Shown here one piece after another: positions 53,956 to 63,126 of a stretch of 64,000 nt of DNA; positions within the stretch are counted from its first letter, which is position 1; each line of letters opens with the position of its first letter. The notes under the pieces were generated by a model. It searched no databases. It was given only the letters and a program-made list of their open reading frames with translations, and had not been told where the DNA came from. A program made the position numbers and the translations under genes. Source of the DNA: Corallincola holothuriorum (GTDB lineage Bacteria; Pseudomonadota; Gammaproteobacteria; Enterobacterales; Neiellaceae); assembly GCF_003336225.1 (NCBI RefSeq), contig NZ_QPID01000004.1, positions 186,001 through 250,000 of the forward strand, given 5' to 3'.

Positions 53956-54576
53956 ATGAGTCAGTTCTTTTATATCCACCCTGATAATCCGCAGAGTCGG
54001 TTGGTCAATCAGGCTGTGGCGATCATTAAGCAGGGCGGTGTTATTGCCTATCCGACCGATTCAGGTTACGCCCTGGGATGCCACATCGGTGATAAGGCGG
54101 CGATGGAGCGGATCTGCCGGATCCGTAATATTGATAAAGCCCACAACTTCACCTTGATATGTCGTGATCTGTCAGAGTTGTCGTTGTATGCGCGAGTGGA
54201 TAACTCCGCCTATCGCCTACTAAAAAATAACACGCCGGGGGCTTACACCTTTATTCTGAAAGGGACTAAAGAGGTACCTAAGCGCTTACTCAATGCAAAG
54301 CGAAAAACTATCGGTTTGCGGGTGCCGGACCACATCATCACCCAGGCTTTGTTGGCGGCGCTGGATGAGCCGATTATGTCGACCTCGTTGATCTTACCTG
54401 GAAACGATATGGCTGAATCTGATCCAGAGGAGATCCGTGATCGTTTGGAAAATCAGCTGGATCTGGTCATTCATGGTGGATACTTAGGCGAAATGCCGAC
54501 GACTGTGGTTGATCTCTCTGAAGATACTGTCGAGCTATTGCGTGAAGGAGCGGGTGATCCCACACCGTTTCGCTAA
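53956..54576 (+). CDS. yciO: YciO (Sua5/TsaC-like family protein)
   Basis: A 206-residue YrdC-fold protein, the same length as E. coli YciO. It has GGVIAYPTDSGYALGC, RIRNIDKAHNFTLICRDLSEL, TPGAYTFILKGT and GLRVPDH. The fold is that of threonylcarbamoyl-AMP synthase, but YciO is thought to have weak or different activity from TsaC. ATG 53956 matches the E. coli start MSQFFYIHPDNPQ. It follows trpH after 11 bases and is co-transcribed with it. Confidence 0.95.
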   Translation: MSQFFYIHPDNPQSRLVNQAVAIIKQGGVIAYPTDSGYALGCHIGDKAAMERICRIRNIDKAHNFTLICRDLSELSLYARVDNSAYRLLKNNTPGAYTFILKGTKEVPKRLLNAKRKTIGLRVPDHIITQALLAALDEPIMSTSLILPGNDMAESDPEEIRDRLENQLDLVIHGGYLGEMPTTVVDLSEDTVELLREGAGDPTPFR

Positions 54577-55421
54577 TGGCTGAATCGACAACCACCATTC
54601 ACGAACCTGCGGTACCTGTGCAGCAGACTTTACCACTCGCCAAAGTGCGTGGCGAAGTGATGTCAGAGGCACCGCTCGATCTCTATATACCTCCTGAGGC
54701 GCTAGAGGTATTTCTCGATGCGTTTGAGGGACCGTTAGATCTGCTGCTCTATCTTATTAAGCGCAAGAAGCTTGATATTCTAGATTTGAATTTAACAGAG
54801 ATCACCGCGCAATATATTGAATATATAGAATTAATGCAGGATATGAAGCTGGAGTTGGCAGCCGACTATCTAGTGATGGCAGCGTTTTTGACCGAGGTGA
54901 AGTCACGCTTGTTGTTACCTGTTCGCGCCAGTGATGAAGAGGATGAGGAAGATCCTCGGGCGGCGTTGATCCGCCGCTTGCAGGAGTATGAGCGTTTTAA
55001 GGTTGCGGCACAGGAATTAGATACCTTGCCTAGAGATGAACGGGATTATTATCAGGCAGCGGCAGAGGCGCATGAGTTAGCTCAGCCGATGAAGATTGAG
55101 CCTCAGGTGTCGATGGCTGAGCTGTTCGTGGCATTTACCGACGTGATGAAGCGTGCCAGTGCATTTGAGCACCATCAGGTACAGCGCGAGGCTTTAAGTA
55201 CCCGAGAACGGATGAGCATGATTTTGGAAAAAGTGAGTCGCCAGCATTTTACGCCGTTTGATCAGCTGTTTGAGATCGAAGAGGGCCGTGCAGGTGTCGT
55301 TGTCACTTTTCTAGCCATTCTGGAGCTGGTAAAAGAATCGATGTTGGATCTGGTGCAAAATGCTGCTTTTCAACCTATCCATGTAAGAGCTGCAGGGGGC
55401 GTTGATAGTGCGGAAGATTAA
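54576..55421 (+). CDS. scpA: segregation and condensation protein A
   Basis: The kleisin subunit of the SMC-ScpAB chromosome condensation complex. VFLDAFEGPLDLLLYLIKRKKLDILD (read at about 45-70) is the hallmark ScpA start region; TEITAQYIEYIELMQ and AADYLVMAAFLTEVKSRLLLP follow. The 281 residues include an extra 40-residue N-terminal extension common in gammaproteobacteria. It overlaps yciO by one base and scpB by about 14 bases. Confidence 0.95.
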   Translation: MAESTTTIHEPAVPVQQTLPLAKVRGEVMSEAPLDLYIPPEALEVFLDAFEGPLDLLLYLIKRKKLDILDLNLTEITAQYIEYIELMQDMKLELAADYLVMAAFLTEVKSRLLLPVRASDEEDEEDPRAALIRRLQEYERFKVAAQELDTLPRDERDYYQAAAEAHELAQPMKIEPQVSMAELFVAFTDVMKRASAFEHHQVQREALSTRERMSMILEKVSRQHFTPFDQLFEIEEGRAGVVVTFLAILELVKESMLDLVQNAAFQPIHVRAAGGVDSAED

Positions 55422-56016
55422 TGACGAACAGCTGAAACAGTTGATTGAAGCAGCGCTGTTCGTGGCTGATAAGCCTTTAACAGCAAAAGCGCTGCTTGAA
55501 GGTGTGTTGTGTGAATTTACCGTGTCAGGTAAACGGGTAAAAGCAGTGATTGACGCGCTGGTGCTGGACTATGCGCCACGGGGGATCAATTTAGTTGAGG
55601 TCGCCAGTGGCTGGCGCTTCCAGTCTGCAGAAGTTATTAGCCCCTGGTTAGGACACCTATGGCCGGAAAAAACACCACGGTACTCGCGGGCGCTAATGGA
55701 AACCCTTGCGCTGATTGCTTATCGCCAGCCAATCACACGCTCCGAGATTGAAGCGGTGCGTGGTGTGACGGTCAGCAGCAACATCATACGGACATTGTCG
55801 GAACGGCAATGGATTAAAGTGGTAGGACACAAAGAAGTACCGGGGCGCCCGGCGCTTTATGCTACCAGCAGGCAGTTTTTAGACTATTTTGGGTTGAAAT
55901 CACTTGAACAGTTGCCAGCCCTTGAGGAGAATCCGCTCTCCGACGAGCCGGTTGATGCGCAAATGCTCGAGCAGGTTGAAAAAACGTCGAATCCACAAGA
56001 GGTATTAGAGGCATGA
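55408..56016 (+). CDS. scpB: segregation and condensation protein B
   Basis: The winged-helix partner of ScpA that bridges the SMC complex. [15 protein letters not shown] opens the first winged helix, and [26 protein letters not shown] the second (about 103-128), with GRPALYATS typical of ScpB. The start is GTG 55408, with AGGGGG about 8 bases upstream; the TTG at 55402 is too close to that site. It overlaps scpA at the 5' end and rluB at the 3' end (ATGA). Confidence 0.94.
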   Translation: MRKINDEQLKQLIEAALFVADKPLTAKALLEGVLCEFTVSGKRVKAVIDALVLDYAPRGINLVEVASGWRFQSAEVISPWLGHLWPEKTPRYSRALMETLALIAYRQPITRSEIEAVRGVTVSSNIIRTLSERQWIKVVGHKEVPGRPALYATSRQFLDYFGLKSLEQLPALEENPLSDEPVDAQMLEQVEKTSNPQEVLEA

Positions 56017-56870
56017 GTGAGAAATTGCAGAAAGTCCTGGCGCGGGCCGGTTTGGGGTCTCGTCGTGAGGTAGAGCAGTGGATCGCTGCAGGCCGAGTGA
56101 GTGTTGACGGCGATGTCGTTGAGCTAGGCACTCGTGTAGAAGAGGATGCCAAGATACGTGTGGACGGCAAACTGATCAGAACCACACCGGCAGAAGAAAC
56201 CACGTGTCGTGTGATCATGTACCACAAACCGGAAGGTGAGGTGTGTACCCGCAATGATCCGGAATCACGCCGCACTGTGTTTGATAACTTGCCAAAGATT
56301 GGGGCTGGTCGCTGGATCGCTGTTGGCCGTTTGGATCTGAATACCAGTGGATTGATGTTGTTCACCAATGATGGGGAACTGGCTAATCGCTTAATGCATC
56401 CGAGCTTTAAAGTGGAGCGTGAGTACGCTTCTCGCGTGTTTGGTGATGTGTCTGACGATAAACTAAAGGCGTTGCGCAAAGGCGTGATGCTGGAAGATGG
56501 CAAGGCCAAATTTGATAAGATCCAAGTGAAGGGTGGCGAAGGCATTAACCAGTGGTTTTATGTCACCTTAAGCGAGGGGAGAAATCGAGAGGTGCGCCGT
56601 CTTTGGGAAAGTCAGGAACTTAAAGTGAGTCGCCTGATCCGTGTTCGTTACGGTGCATTGACCTTGCCAAGAGAGTTACCACAAAGTACCTGGCGCGAGT
56701 TGTCGTTAGAAGAGGTGAACTATCTGCGGGAAGAGGTGCAATTGCCGAAAGAAGATCGCAGTAAGCCCTCAGTGAAATCAAGGATTGGTGAACAGGAGCG
56801 TCTGCGTCGGGTGCGTCGCAGTGTCTCTAAACATCGTTCACAAGCGCATCGCCGAGTACGCCGTCGCTAA
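56013..56870 (+). CDS. rluB: 23S rRNA pseudouridine(2605) synthase RluB
   Basis: It converts U2605 of 23S rRNA to pseudouridine. An N-terminal S4 RNA-binding domain ([22 protein letters not shown]) precedes the RsuA-type catalytic domain with Asp in [19 protein letters not shown] (about 107-125) and [14 protein letters not shown] basic Arg-rich tail of about 40 residues is typical of RluB. It is the last gene of the trpH-yciO-scpA-scpB-rluB operon. Confidence 0.96.
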   Translation: MSEKLQKVLARAGLGSRREVEQWIAAGRVSVDGDVVELGTRVEEDAKIRVDGKLIRTTPAEETTCRVIMYHKPEGEVCTRNDPESRRTVFDNLPKIGAGRWIAVGRLDLNTSGLMLFTNDGELANRLMHPSFKVEREYASRVFGDVSDDKLKALRKGVMLEDGKAKFDKIQVKGGEGINQWFYVTLSEGRNREVRRLWESQELKVSRLIRVRYGALTLPRELPQSTWRELSLEEVNYLREEVQLPKEDRSKPSVKSRIGEQERLRRVRRSVSKHRSQAHRRVRRR

Positions 56871-56893
56871 CCCGCTGTTGAACGGGAAGAATC

Positions 56894-56925
56894 AAAAAAA
56901 AGGCGCTATCTAAGCGCCTTTTTTG
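56894..56925. terminator. bidirectional terminator between rluB and yciK
   Basis: A 7-bp stem AGGCGCT/AGCGCCT with a 5-base loop, flanked by a run of A residues before and T residues after. It serves both convergent genes. Confidence 0.95.
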
Positions 56926-56940
56926 TGATTTATTATCAGG

Positions 56941-57684
56941 TTATTTGGGTTGAGCATCAACGGATTGGCCACGAATATCTTGGCTATCGGGGCCCATCAA
57001 ATAGAGATAAGTCGGCATGATCTCTGCTGGTGTTTTGAGTTTGCTGGCATCTTCCCCCGGATAAGCGGTTGAGCGCATACTTGTGCGGGTTGCACCGGGG
57101 TTGATTGCGTTAACGCGAACGTTGGTGTTGCTCAATTCATCAGCCAAAATCTGCATCATCCCTTCAGTGGCAAACTTGGATACTGCATAACTACCCCAAT
57201 AGGCGCGTCCCTTTTTGCCCACCCCAGAGCTAGTGAATATCAGTGCTGCGTCATCGGCCTTTCTTAATAAGGGTAGCAGTGGTTTGGTCATCATCATCTG
57301 GGCAGTCACATTCACCTTCATCACGGTTTCCCAGCTGGCTAGGTCGATCTGCTCAAATGGACTGAGAACCCCTAACATACCTGCGTTGAGCAAGACGCCA
57401 TCCAAGCGGCCAAACTGCTCTTCTATAGTGCTCGCCATATCGATGTAGTGCTGTTCTGTCGCGCCCTGCATGTCGAGGGGGACGATAGCCGGCTCCGGGC
57501 CATTGGCGGCAACGATAAGATCATAGGTTTGTTCTAATTTGCTGACTGTCTTTCCTAGCAGGATCACGACAGCACCATGGCTGGCGTAGGTGAGGGCAGC
57601 TTGGCGACCAATACCATCGCCAGCGCCTGTTACTAGAATAACGCGGTCTTTGAGTAGGTCATTTGCTGCTTGATAATCCAACAT
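56941..57684 (-). CDS. yciK: YciK-type short-chain dehydrogenase/reductase
   Basis: A 247-residue SDR enzyme. The cofactor motif is VTGAGDGIGRQAA (about 18-30), LNAGMLG (around 99), the catalytic Ser in FTSSGVGKKGRAYWGSY and Tyr-x3-Lys in YAVSK, and NAINPGATRTSMR. DMQGATEQHY and LNAGMLGVLSPFEQ match E. coli YciK. The substrate is unknown. It is a single gene with its promoter in the region shared with the divergent lipase gene. Confidence 0.95.
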   Translation of the reverse strand: MLDYQAANDLLKDRVILVTGAGDGIGRQAALTYASHGAVVILLGKTVSKLEQTYDLIVAANGPEPAIVPLDMQGATEQHYIDMASTIEEQFGRLDGVLLNAGMLGVLSPFEQIDLASWETVMKVNVTAQMMMTKPLLPLLRKADDAALIFTSSGVGKKGRAYWGSYAVSKFATEGMMQILADELSNTNVRVNAINPGATRTSMRSTAYPGEDASKLKTPAEIMPTYLYLMGPDSQDIRGQSVDAQPK

Positions 57685-57929
57685 CTTTGTTTTCCGTTTT
57701 GTCTGCTTCGGGTCGGCAAGGGGCGCATTTTACCTTCCCCTGTGTGCTATCGCGACCTTTTTACGAAATTGGGATCTCAGTAACATTAAACAGGTGTTTG
57801 ATGTAGCGATATTGTAACTCTTACGTTACCTTACAAACTGGTAGGAGCAGATCGCCCCAAGTGCTGATCTGTCGAAACCAAGCTCAGTATACCGAGCCAT
57901 AACTATAAGAAAGGACCTTGGGGAAAAGC

Positions 57930-60371
57930 ATGAGAAAACTAATAATAACCCTGGCCGTTGCATCCGCGTTGGCTGTAACCGGTTGCGACGATGAGTCACT
58001 GGATGATGCGCGCAACGATGCGGCGGGCACTCCAGTCATTAATGCTTCAAAAATATCTTATGATCCTGCGAATGGTGTTTTGCCGGTACCAAACGATCTG
58101 CTTTATACCGACACCACTGACGGTACATTAAACATTCCTGTTACCGATCCATCTGATTTGAGTAACCCGCAGGTTGCTATTAATGCCTTGGACGGTTGGA
58201 GTACAAACCAGCCGTTTGTCATCAATGTGATCACTGATGGCGATGTGACCTTAGACCCTGCCTCGGCTGCCGCGCCTGGTGTGGTGAGAATATACGAAAC
58301 TGTGTTTGGCGGCCCGTTAGCGCCTCCTGAGTGTGCGGAAGTACCGACAGGTGCAGCTTGTATGGTGATAGCAGAGCTTGCATTTGGTACTGATTTTATT
58401 ACCTCATCGTCAGGTAACCAGCTACTTATTATGCCGCTCGCACCGCTGAAGGCGAAAACCGGTTACTTGATTACCACGACTTCTCTGCTGATGGACTCAG
58501 AGTCCCGTCCTGTGCAAGCCTCGTCGACTTATACCCTGGTAAAACAGGATATTAATACTTTACCGTTAGGCACGCCTTCGCAGTTACTGCTGCAAGGAGC
58601 GGTCAATAGCTATGAAAATGCGATCGCAGCGTTTGGTGTTGATACCAGTGTAATCACATACAGCGGCGCTATGACGACGCAATCAATTGAGGATGTTTCA
58701 GCGTTAAATCGTCTAACTATGGCCGCTGACCCTGCGACTACCCCGGTTTTGATGCCTCCAGCGATGACAGGGCTTACGGTTGCTGATGCTCTTTATGAAT
58801 TGGGTATCAGAGATACCAACACCTTGGCGGTCGCCTCAACTGCATTGCTGGCGAATTCGACTCTCACTAATGTGCCGTATTACCTTGAATTTCCAAATTT
58901 CGGTAATTGTGACCTGACTGAACTGGCGACAACATCACAGTGTGATGCGATTAACTCTCATTGGTTGGCCGCCGGTGATAGCCCCGTTACTATTCTAGGG
59001 GCTGTTCAGTCTGGCGCACTGCCGCCAGAAGCTGTTCTCGCCAGTTGCCCCGATGCCGACTTGTCTAATGCTGCCTCTTTAGTAGGTTGCGAGATAAAAG
59101 ACGCTGAGGGTAACCCAATTGGTTTGGATCCTGAACGTAACCTCACCAAGTACAACCCGTTGGCAGCCCCTACCGAGATGCAAACGCTGGATGTGTTAGT
59201 GACCTTACCTGATACCTCTGATGCTGCTAACGGTGTACGAGCAGCATTGGGTTTACCTGCAATTACTGCGGCGCCAGCGGCCGGTTGGCCTGTTGTGGTG
59301 TTTAGCCATGGTATTGGTGGTGCGAAAGAACAGAACTTAGCGCTTGCAGGTAGTTTTGCCCTACAGGGATTGGCAATGGTATCCATAGATGCACCATTGC
59401 ACGGCTCCCGTGGTTGGGATGCGGATATGAACGGGGTGTTCGAGATTAGTGCCAGCTCAGGAATGATCGCGTTTGACCCTGTGAAGTATGCTAACGCGAA
59501 TGTCTTGTTATACGTAAAGTTAGATAACCTGCTGACGACCCGTGATAATTTCCGCCAAAATATAAATGACCATTTGGCGCTGCGTATGGGCTTTAATTCA
59601 TTAGCTCAAGTGGCCCCTGGGGTGTTTGATCCGACAAGAGTTTCGATCAGTGGTGTCTCACTGGGAGGTATCAACACTGTATCAACTGCTGCTGTCGGTG
59701 GACTGCCGCTGATTGATCCAACGACAGGCAGCGAGTTACCATCTTACTACGCCTTTAGCACTGTCATGCCAAATGTTCCCGCACAGGGCTTGGCTGGTGT
59801 GTTTGCCTACTCAGAAACCTTTGGCCCAGTGGCTAAAGCGGCGTTTGTGGAAAGCGATAGCTTTAAACAGGTGCTGTCTGATGCAACAGGCTTGAGTCTC
59901 GAAGAGTTGGCGGCACTAGAGGCCAGTGATCCAGATGCTTATCAAGCGCTAGTTGATCAGGTGTATCCTACGTTTATTGCTCAATTTGTTTTCGCTGCTC
60001 AGACGGTGGTCGATTCTTCTGACCCGGTGGGCTACGCGCCAATTTTGGCGGGGCAGGGTGTGCCTGTGTATTTGGCGGAAGTGGTTGGTGACACTGTATT
60101 GCCAAATGACAATTCCGCATTCGGTTTGCCGTTGTCCGGTACCGAGCCTTTGATCCGCGTATTGGGTTTGCCAGGTGTTGATGCGACAGTGACAGGAGCA
60201 CCTGCAACAGGCGCGGTACGTTTTATCGATTCTGCCCACGGTAGCGTGGCTGATCCGACAGTGAATCCGGCAGCGACCGTTGAAATGCAGACTCAGCTAG
60301 CTGTCTATGCTGCCAGTGGTGGCGCGATGATCTTAGTATCAGATCCATCAGTTGTGCAGCCTGTGATGTAG
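57930..60371 (+). CDS. VolA/Pla-1-family lipase lipoprotein
   Basis: An 813-residue surface lipoprotein of the VolA/Pla-1/cef-type extracellular lipase family. The signal peptide ends in a lipobox (LAVTGC, Cys19) followed by Asp residues. An N-terminal lipase-associated domain (about 30-440) contains SYDPANGVLPVPNDLLY. The alpha/beta-hydrolase domain has VVVFSHGIGG near 456 and the nucleophile elbow GVSLGG with Ser577. VolA in Vibrio cleaves lysophosphatidylcholine to use its fatty acid. The substrate here is inferred from family. ATG 57930 has GGGGA just upstream. Single gene with its own terminator. Confidence 0.9.
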   Translation: MRKLIITLAVASALAVTGCDDESLDDARNDAAGTPVINASKISYDPANGVLPVPNDLLYTDTTDGTLNIPVTDPSDLSNPQVAINALDGWSTNQPFVINVITDGDVTLDPASAAAPGVVRIYETVFGGPLAPPECAEVPTGAACMVIAELAFGTDFITSSSGNQLLIMPLAPLKAKTGYLITTTSLLMDSESRPVQASSTYTLVKQDINTLPLGTPSQLLLQGAVNSYENAIAAFGVDTSVITYSGAMTTQSIEDVSALNRLTMAADPATTPVLMPPAMTGLTVADALYELGIRDTNTLAVASTALLANSTLTNVPYYLEFPNFGNCDLTELATTSQCDAINSHWLAAGDSPVTILGAVQSGALPPEAVLASCPDADLSNAASLVGCEIKDAEGNPIGLDPERNLTKYNPLAAPTEMQTLDVLVTLPDTSDAANGVRAALGLPAITAAPAAGWPVVVFSHGIGGAKEQNLALAGSFALQGLAMVSIDAPLHGSRGWDADMNGVFEISASSGMIAFDPVKYANANVLLYVKLDNLLTTRDNFRQNINDHLALRMGFNSLAQVAPGVFDPTRVSISGVSLGGINTVSTAAVGGLPLIDPTTGSELPSYYAFSTVMPNVPAQGLAGVFAYSETFGPVAKAAFVESDSFKQVLSDATGLSLEELAALEASDPDAYQALVDQVYPTFIAQFVFAAQTVVDSSDPVGYAPILAGQGVPVYLAEVVGDTVLPNDNSAFGLPLSGTEPLIRVLGLPGVDATVTGAPATGAVRFIDSAHGSVADPTVNPAATVEMQTQLAVYAASGGAMILVSDPSVVQPVM

Positions 60372-60393
60372 TTTGTAATTTTTTACAATTGCA

Positions 60394-60421
60394 AAGGCCC
60401 GGCATTAGCCGGGCCTTTTTC
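60394..60421 (+). terminator. rho-independent terminator after the lipase gene
   Basis: A 10-bp stem (AAGGCCCGGC with GCCGGGCCTT), loop ATTA and a T run. Confidence 0.95.
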
Positions 60422-60502
60422 TATTTGGTATCTTAGGCACAAATAAGCGATATTGAAGCACGATCCAATTCTCTGAGTTCAAATGTTTAGTTAAGGAAGT
60501 CG

Positions 60503-61564
60503 ATGGAATTTTTATATGAGTATGGTCTTTTTCTGGCCAAGGCTGTGACGCTGGTTATAGCCATTGTTTTAACCGTTGTTGGAGTGGTTGCCGCAGCGGC
60601 GTCAGCGAAAGGTAAGGATAAGAAAGGTCACTTGGAAGTGACTGATTTGAGCAAGCAGATAAGTGAGCAGCTGACTCACCTGCAAGAGAAAGTACTCTCT
60701 AAGCCAGCCCAGAAACTGTTGGAGAAAACCCACAAGGCTGAAGCCAAGGCGCAGCAAAAAGCGGTTAAAAAAGCCGAAAAAGAGGGTAAAGAAGATACCC
60801 ATAAGCGCGTTTTTGTTATCGATTTTAAAGGCAGTATGGACGCACGTGAGGTCGATTCATTACGTGAAGAGGTGAGTGCGGTCCTATCCATTGCCAATAA
60901 AGATACTGATGAGTTGTTGGTACGCTTGGAAAGTCCAGGCGGCATGGTGCATGGCTATGGTTTGGCGGCGTCACAACTGGCACGGGTTCGCACTGCCGGT
61001 TTACCTATGACAGTCGCTGTCGACAAGGTCGCGGCCAGCGGTGGCTATATGATGGCGTGTGTGGCTGATAAAATTCTTGCCGCTCCGTTTTCGATTATTG
61101 GCTCTATCGGTGTTGTTGCGCAAATGCCTAACTTCAATAAGCTATTGAAGAAAAATGAGATTGAGTTTGAGCAACACACTGCTGGTGAGTTTAAACGAAC
61201 GCTGACTATGTTCGGTGAAAATGATGACCACGCCCGTGAGAAGTTCAAGCAGGATTTAGAGGAGATCCACGAACGCTTTAAATCATTCATTGCTCAGTTT
61301 CGTCCTGCGTTGGATTTAGAGCAAGTTGCTACGGGTGAGCATTGGCTTGGCGGGCAAGCGCTAGAGCTCGGACTGGTGGATGAGATCGGTACGTCTGACG
61401 ATTACCTGTTAAACGCAGTTAACACGGCCGATAATCATGTGTTTAAAGTACAATACGCAACGAAGAAGAAGCTGTCAGAGAAGTTAGCCAAAGGTGTTGC
61501 CCATGGTGTCGATGGTGTTTTGGCGCGATTTTATGATCGTCTAAATGCAGGCAAATTTAGCTAA
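60503..61564 (+). CDS. sohB: inner-membrane protease SohB
   Basis: A 353-residue S49-family serine protease (SppA-like) anchored by an N-terminal membrane helix (12-38) and followed by a Lys/Glu/Ala-rich coiled coil (55-105). The catalytic Ser is in VAASGGYMMAC (about 180) and the Lys in GEFKRTLTMFGEN. RLESPGGMVHGYGLAASQL is conserved. SohB helps degrade signal peptides or misfolded periplasmic proteins. It matches E. coli SohB in length (349). Confidence 0.96.
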   Translation: MEFLYEYGLFLAKAVTLVIAIVLTVVGVVAAAASAKGKDKKGHLEVTDLSKQISEQLTHLQEKVLSKPAQKLLEKTHKAEAKAQQKAVKKAEKEGKEDTHKRVFVIDFKGSMDAREVDSLREEVSAVLSIANKDTDELLVRLESPGGMVHGYGLAASQLARVRTAGLPMTVAVDKVAASGGYMMACVADKILAAPFSIIGSIGVVAQMPNFNKLLKKNEIEFEQHTAGEFKRTLTMFGENDDHAREKFKQDLEEIHERFKSFIAQFRPALDLEQVATGEHWLGGQALELGLVDEIGTSDDYLLNAVNTADNHVFKVQYATKKKLSEKLAKGVAHGVDGVLARFYDRLNAGKFS

Positions 61565-61585
61565 TAGCTTTTGTTTAGAAAGAAG

Positions 61586-61613
61586 AAAGGCTGCCTTCGC
61601 AGGGCAGCCTTTT
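61586..61613. terminator. bidirectional terminator between sohB and the symporter gene
   Basis: A 10-bp stem (AAAGGCTGCC with GGCAGCCTTT) with a 7-base loop. T-rich sequence follows on both strands. Confidence 0.85.
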
Positions 61614-61637
61614 CGTTTTAACAACCAAGAAACAAGG

Positions 61638-62936
61638 TTAGCGTTCTAAATGCACCTCTTCTTCTGCCAAACCTGCTTCCGCAGCATGGTAGCGTTCTAA
61701 ATCCATTTGCTTTTCTGACTTTCCTACGACGCATGTAACCATACAGTCGCCAGTTACGTTGACTGCGGTGCGGGTCATGTCTAATAGCCTGTCGACACCA
61801 ATGATTAATGCGATCCCTTCAACCGGCAGCCCTACCTGTTGTAACACCATCGCCAGCATAATCAAACCGACGCCGGGAACGCCCGCGGTACCAACAGAGG
61901 CCAGGGTGGCAGTTAATATCACCATGAGGTAGTCACCAAGCGTCAGATCCATACTAAACACCTGGGCAATGAATACTGTGGCCACCCCTTGCATGATCGC
62001 TGTGCCATCCATATTGATGGTAGCCCCCAGAGGTACAGTGAAGGATGCCACCTTATTCTTGACGCCTAGCTTACGAGTGACAGTCTCCAGTGTTACTGGA
62101 ATTGTCGCGTTGCTAGAGCTGGTGGAGAAAGCGAAGAGCACGGCATCACGCATCTTTATTAGAAAAGTCACCGGACTAAGCCCTGAAAGTGCTTTTAGAA
62201 GAACAGGGTAGGTAATTAGGGCATGAATAAGCAGCGTACCGAACACCACGAGAAAATATTTCATTAAATTGGCTATCGTTGAGAAATCTTGCACGATAAA
62301 TAGTTTAGCCATTAAGGCGTAAACGCCATACGGGGCTAAATTCATAAGAATGCTGACCAATTTCATAATGACCGCATTTAAATCTTCGAAAACATTAGCC
62401 AAACGTTGGCCGGCTGGGCCAGCAATCGCCATTGAAATGCCAAAAAGCAGTGCAAACACAATTATTTGCAACATATTTCCTTCGGCCATCGACTTAATTG
62501 GATTTGAAGGGAATAGATTTATAAACACTTCACTTAAGGTTGGTGCTGCTTTTGCGTCAAAGGTCGCACCGCTGGTGAGGTTTACGCCTTCGCCCGGTGA
62601 GATAAGCAAAGCGATACCAATCGCGAGGCTGATAGCGATAGCGGTTGTGACCAGATAAAGGCTAATGGACTTGAAGCCTAGACGCCCCAATGTCGAAGCA
62701 TCACTTAGGGAACAAGTGCCGCATACTAGAGAGACAAAAACGAGAGGGACAACCAACATTTTTAAACTGGCAACAAAGATCTTGCCAATTACATCGAATA
62801 GACCATTGGTGAAATAATGGTCAACAAAAGTGCTTTCGGGAAAAATATTGCGTAATAAAACGCCAGTTAATATTCCCAAAAACATACCAATAAGAATTTT
62901 CGTGGTCAGGCTATATTTCACGGTTTGATTAAGCAT
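61638..62936 (-). CDS. dicarboxylate/amino acid:cation symporter (DAACS family)
   Basis: A 432-residue inner-membrane transporter of the glutamate/dicarboxylate family (GltP/DctA/SstT relatives). Hallmarks are the hairpin motif FSTSSSNATIPVTLE (re-entrant loop HP1, about 270-284), the sodium/substrate site TINMDGTAIM, the HP2-region GTAGVPGVGLIMLAMVL, and GVDRLLDMTRTAVNVTGD, whose Asp/Arg/Asn bind the substrate. MTRT with Arg at this position is common to acidic-substrate carriers, so aspartate, glutamate or C4-dicarboxylates are likely. It is convergent with sohB and divergent from the Ig-like lipoprotein gene. Confidence 0.92.
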   Translation of the reverse strand: MLNQTVKYSLTTKILIGMFLGILTGVLLRNIFPESTFVDHYFTNGLFDVIGKIFVASLKMLVVPLVFVSLVCGTCSLSDASTLGRLGFKSISLYLVTTAIAISLAIGIALLISPGEGVNLTSGATFDAKAAPTLSEVFINLFPSNPIKSMAEGNMLQIIVFALLFGISMAIAGPAGQRLANVFEDLNAVIMKLVSILMNLAPYGVYALMAKLFIVQDFSTIANLMKYFLVVFGTLLIHALITYPVLLKALSGLSPVTFLIKMRDAVLFAFSTSSSNATIPVTLETVTRKLGVKNKVASFTVPLGATINMDGTAIMQGVATVFIAQVFSMDLTLGDYLMVILTATLASVGTAGVPGVGLIMLAMVLQQVGLPVEGIALIIGVDRLLDMTRTAVNVTGDCMVTCVVGKSEKQMDLERYHAAEAGLAEEEVHLER

Positions 62937-63126
62937 AAATATCTATGAGTCTGGTTTTGATCACAAAAATTAGACTAACAGCTACTTAATGCCGATTAAA
63001 CCACGTTTTCTGTTAATCACATGTTGCTCACATGTTTGCCTAGCCCTAACATAGGCGAAATTGAGATTGTTGTATTTTGCAGTATGTCTATCCAAAAAGA
63101 GATGGATAGCTTCTAGGGAGACAAAG

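Noticed and set aside
59949..60239. Long antisense frames inside the lipase and cusA genes
   Set aside because: They lie fully within well-supported genes, have no motif and have the composition expected of shadow frames.
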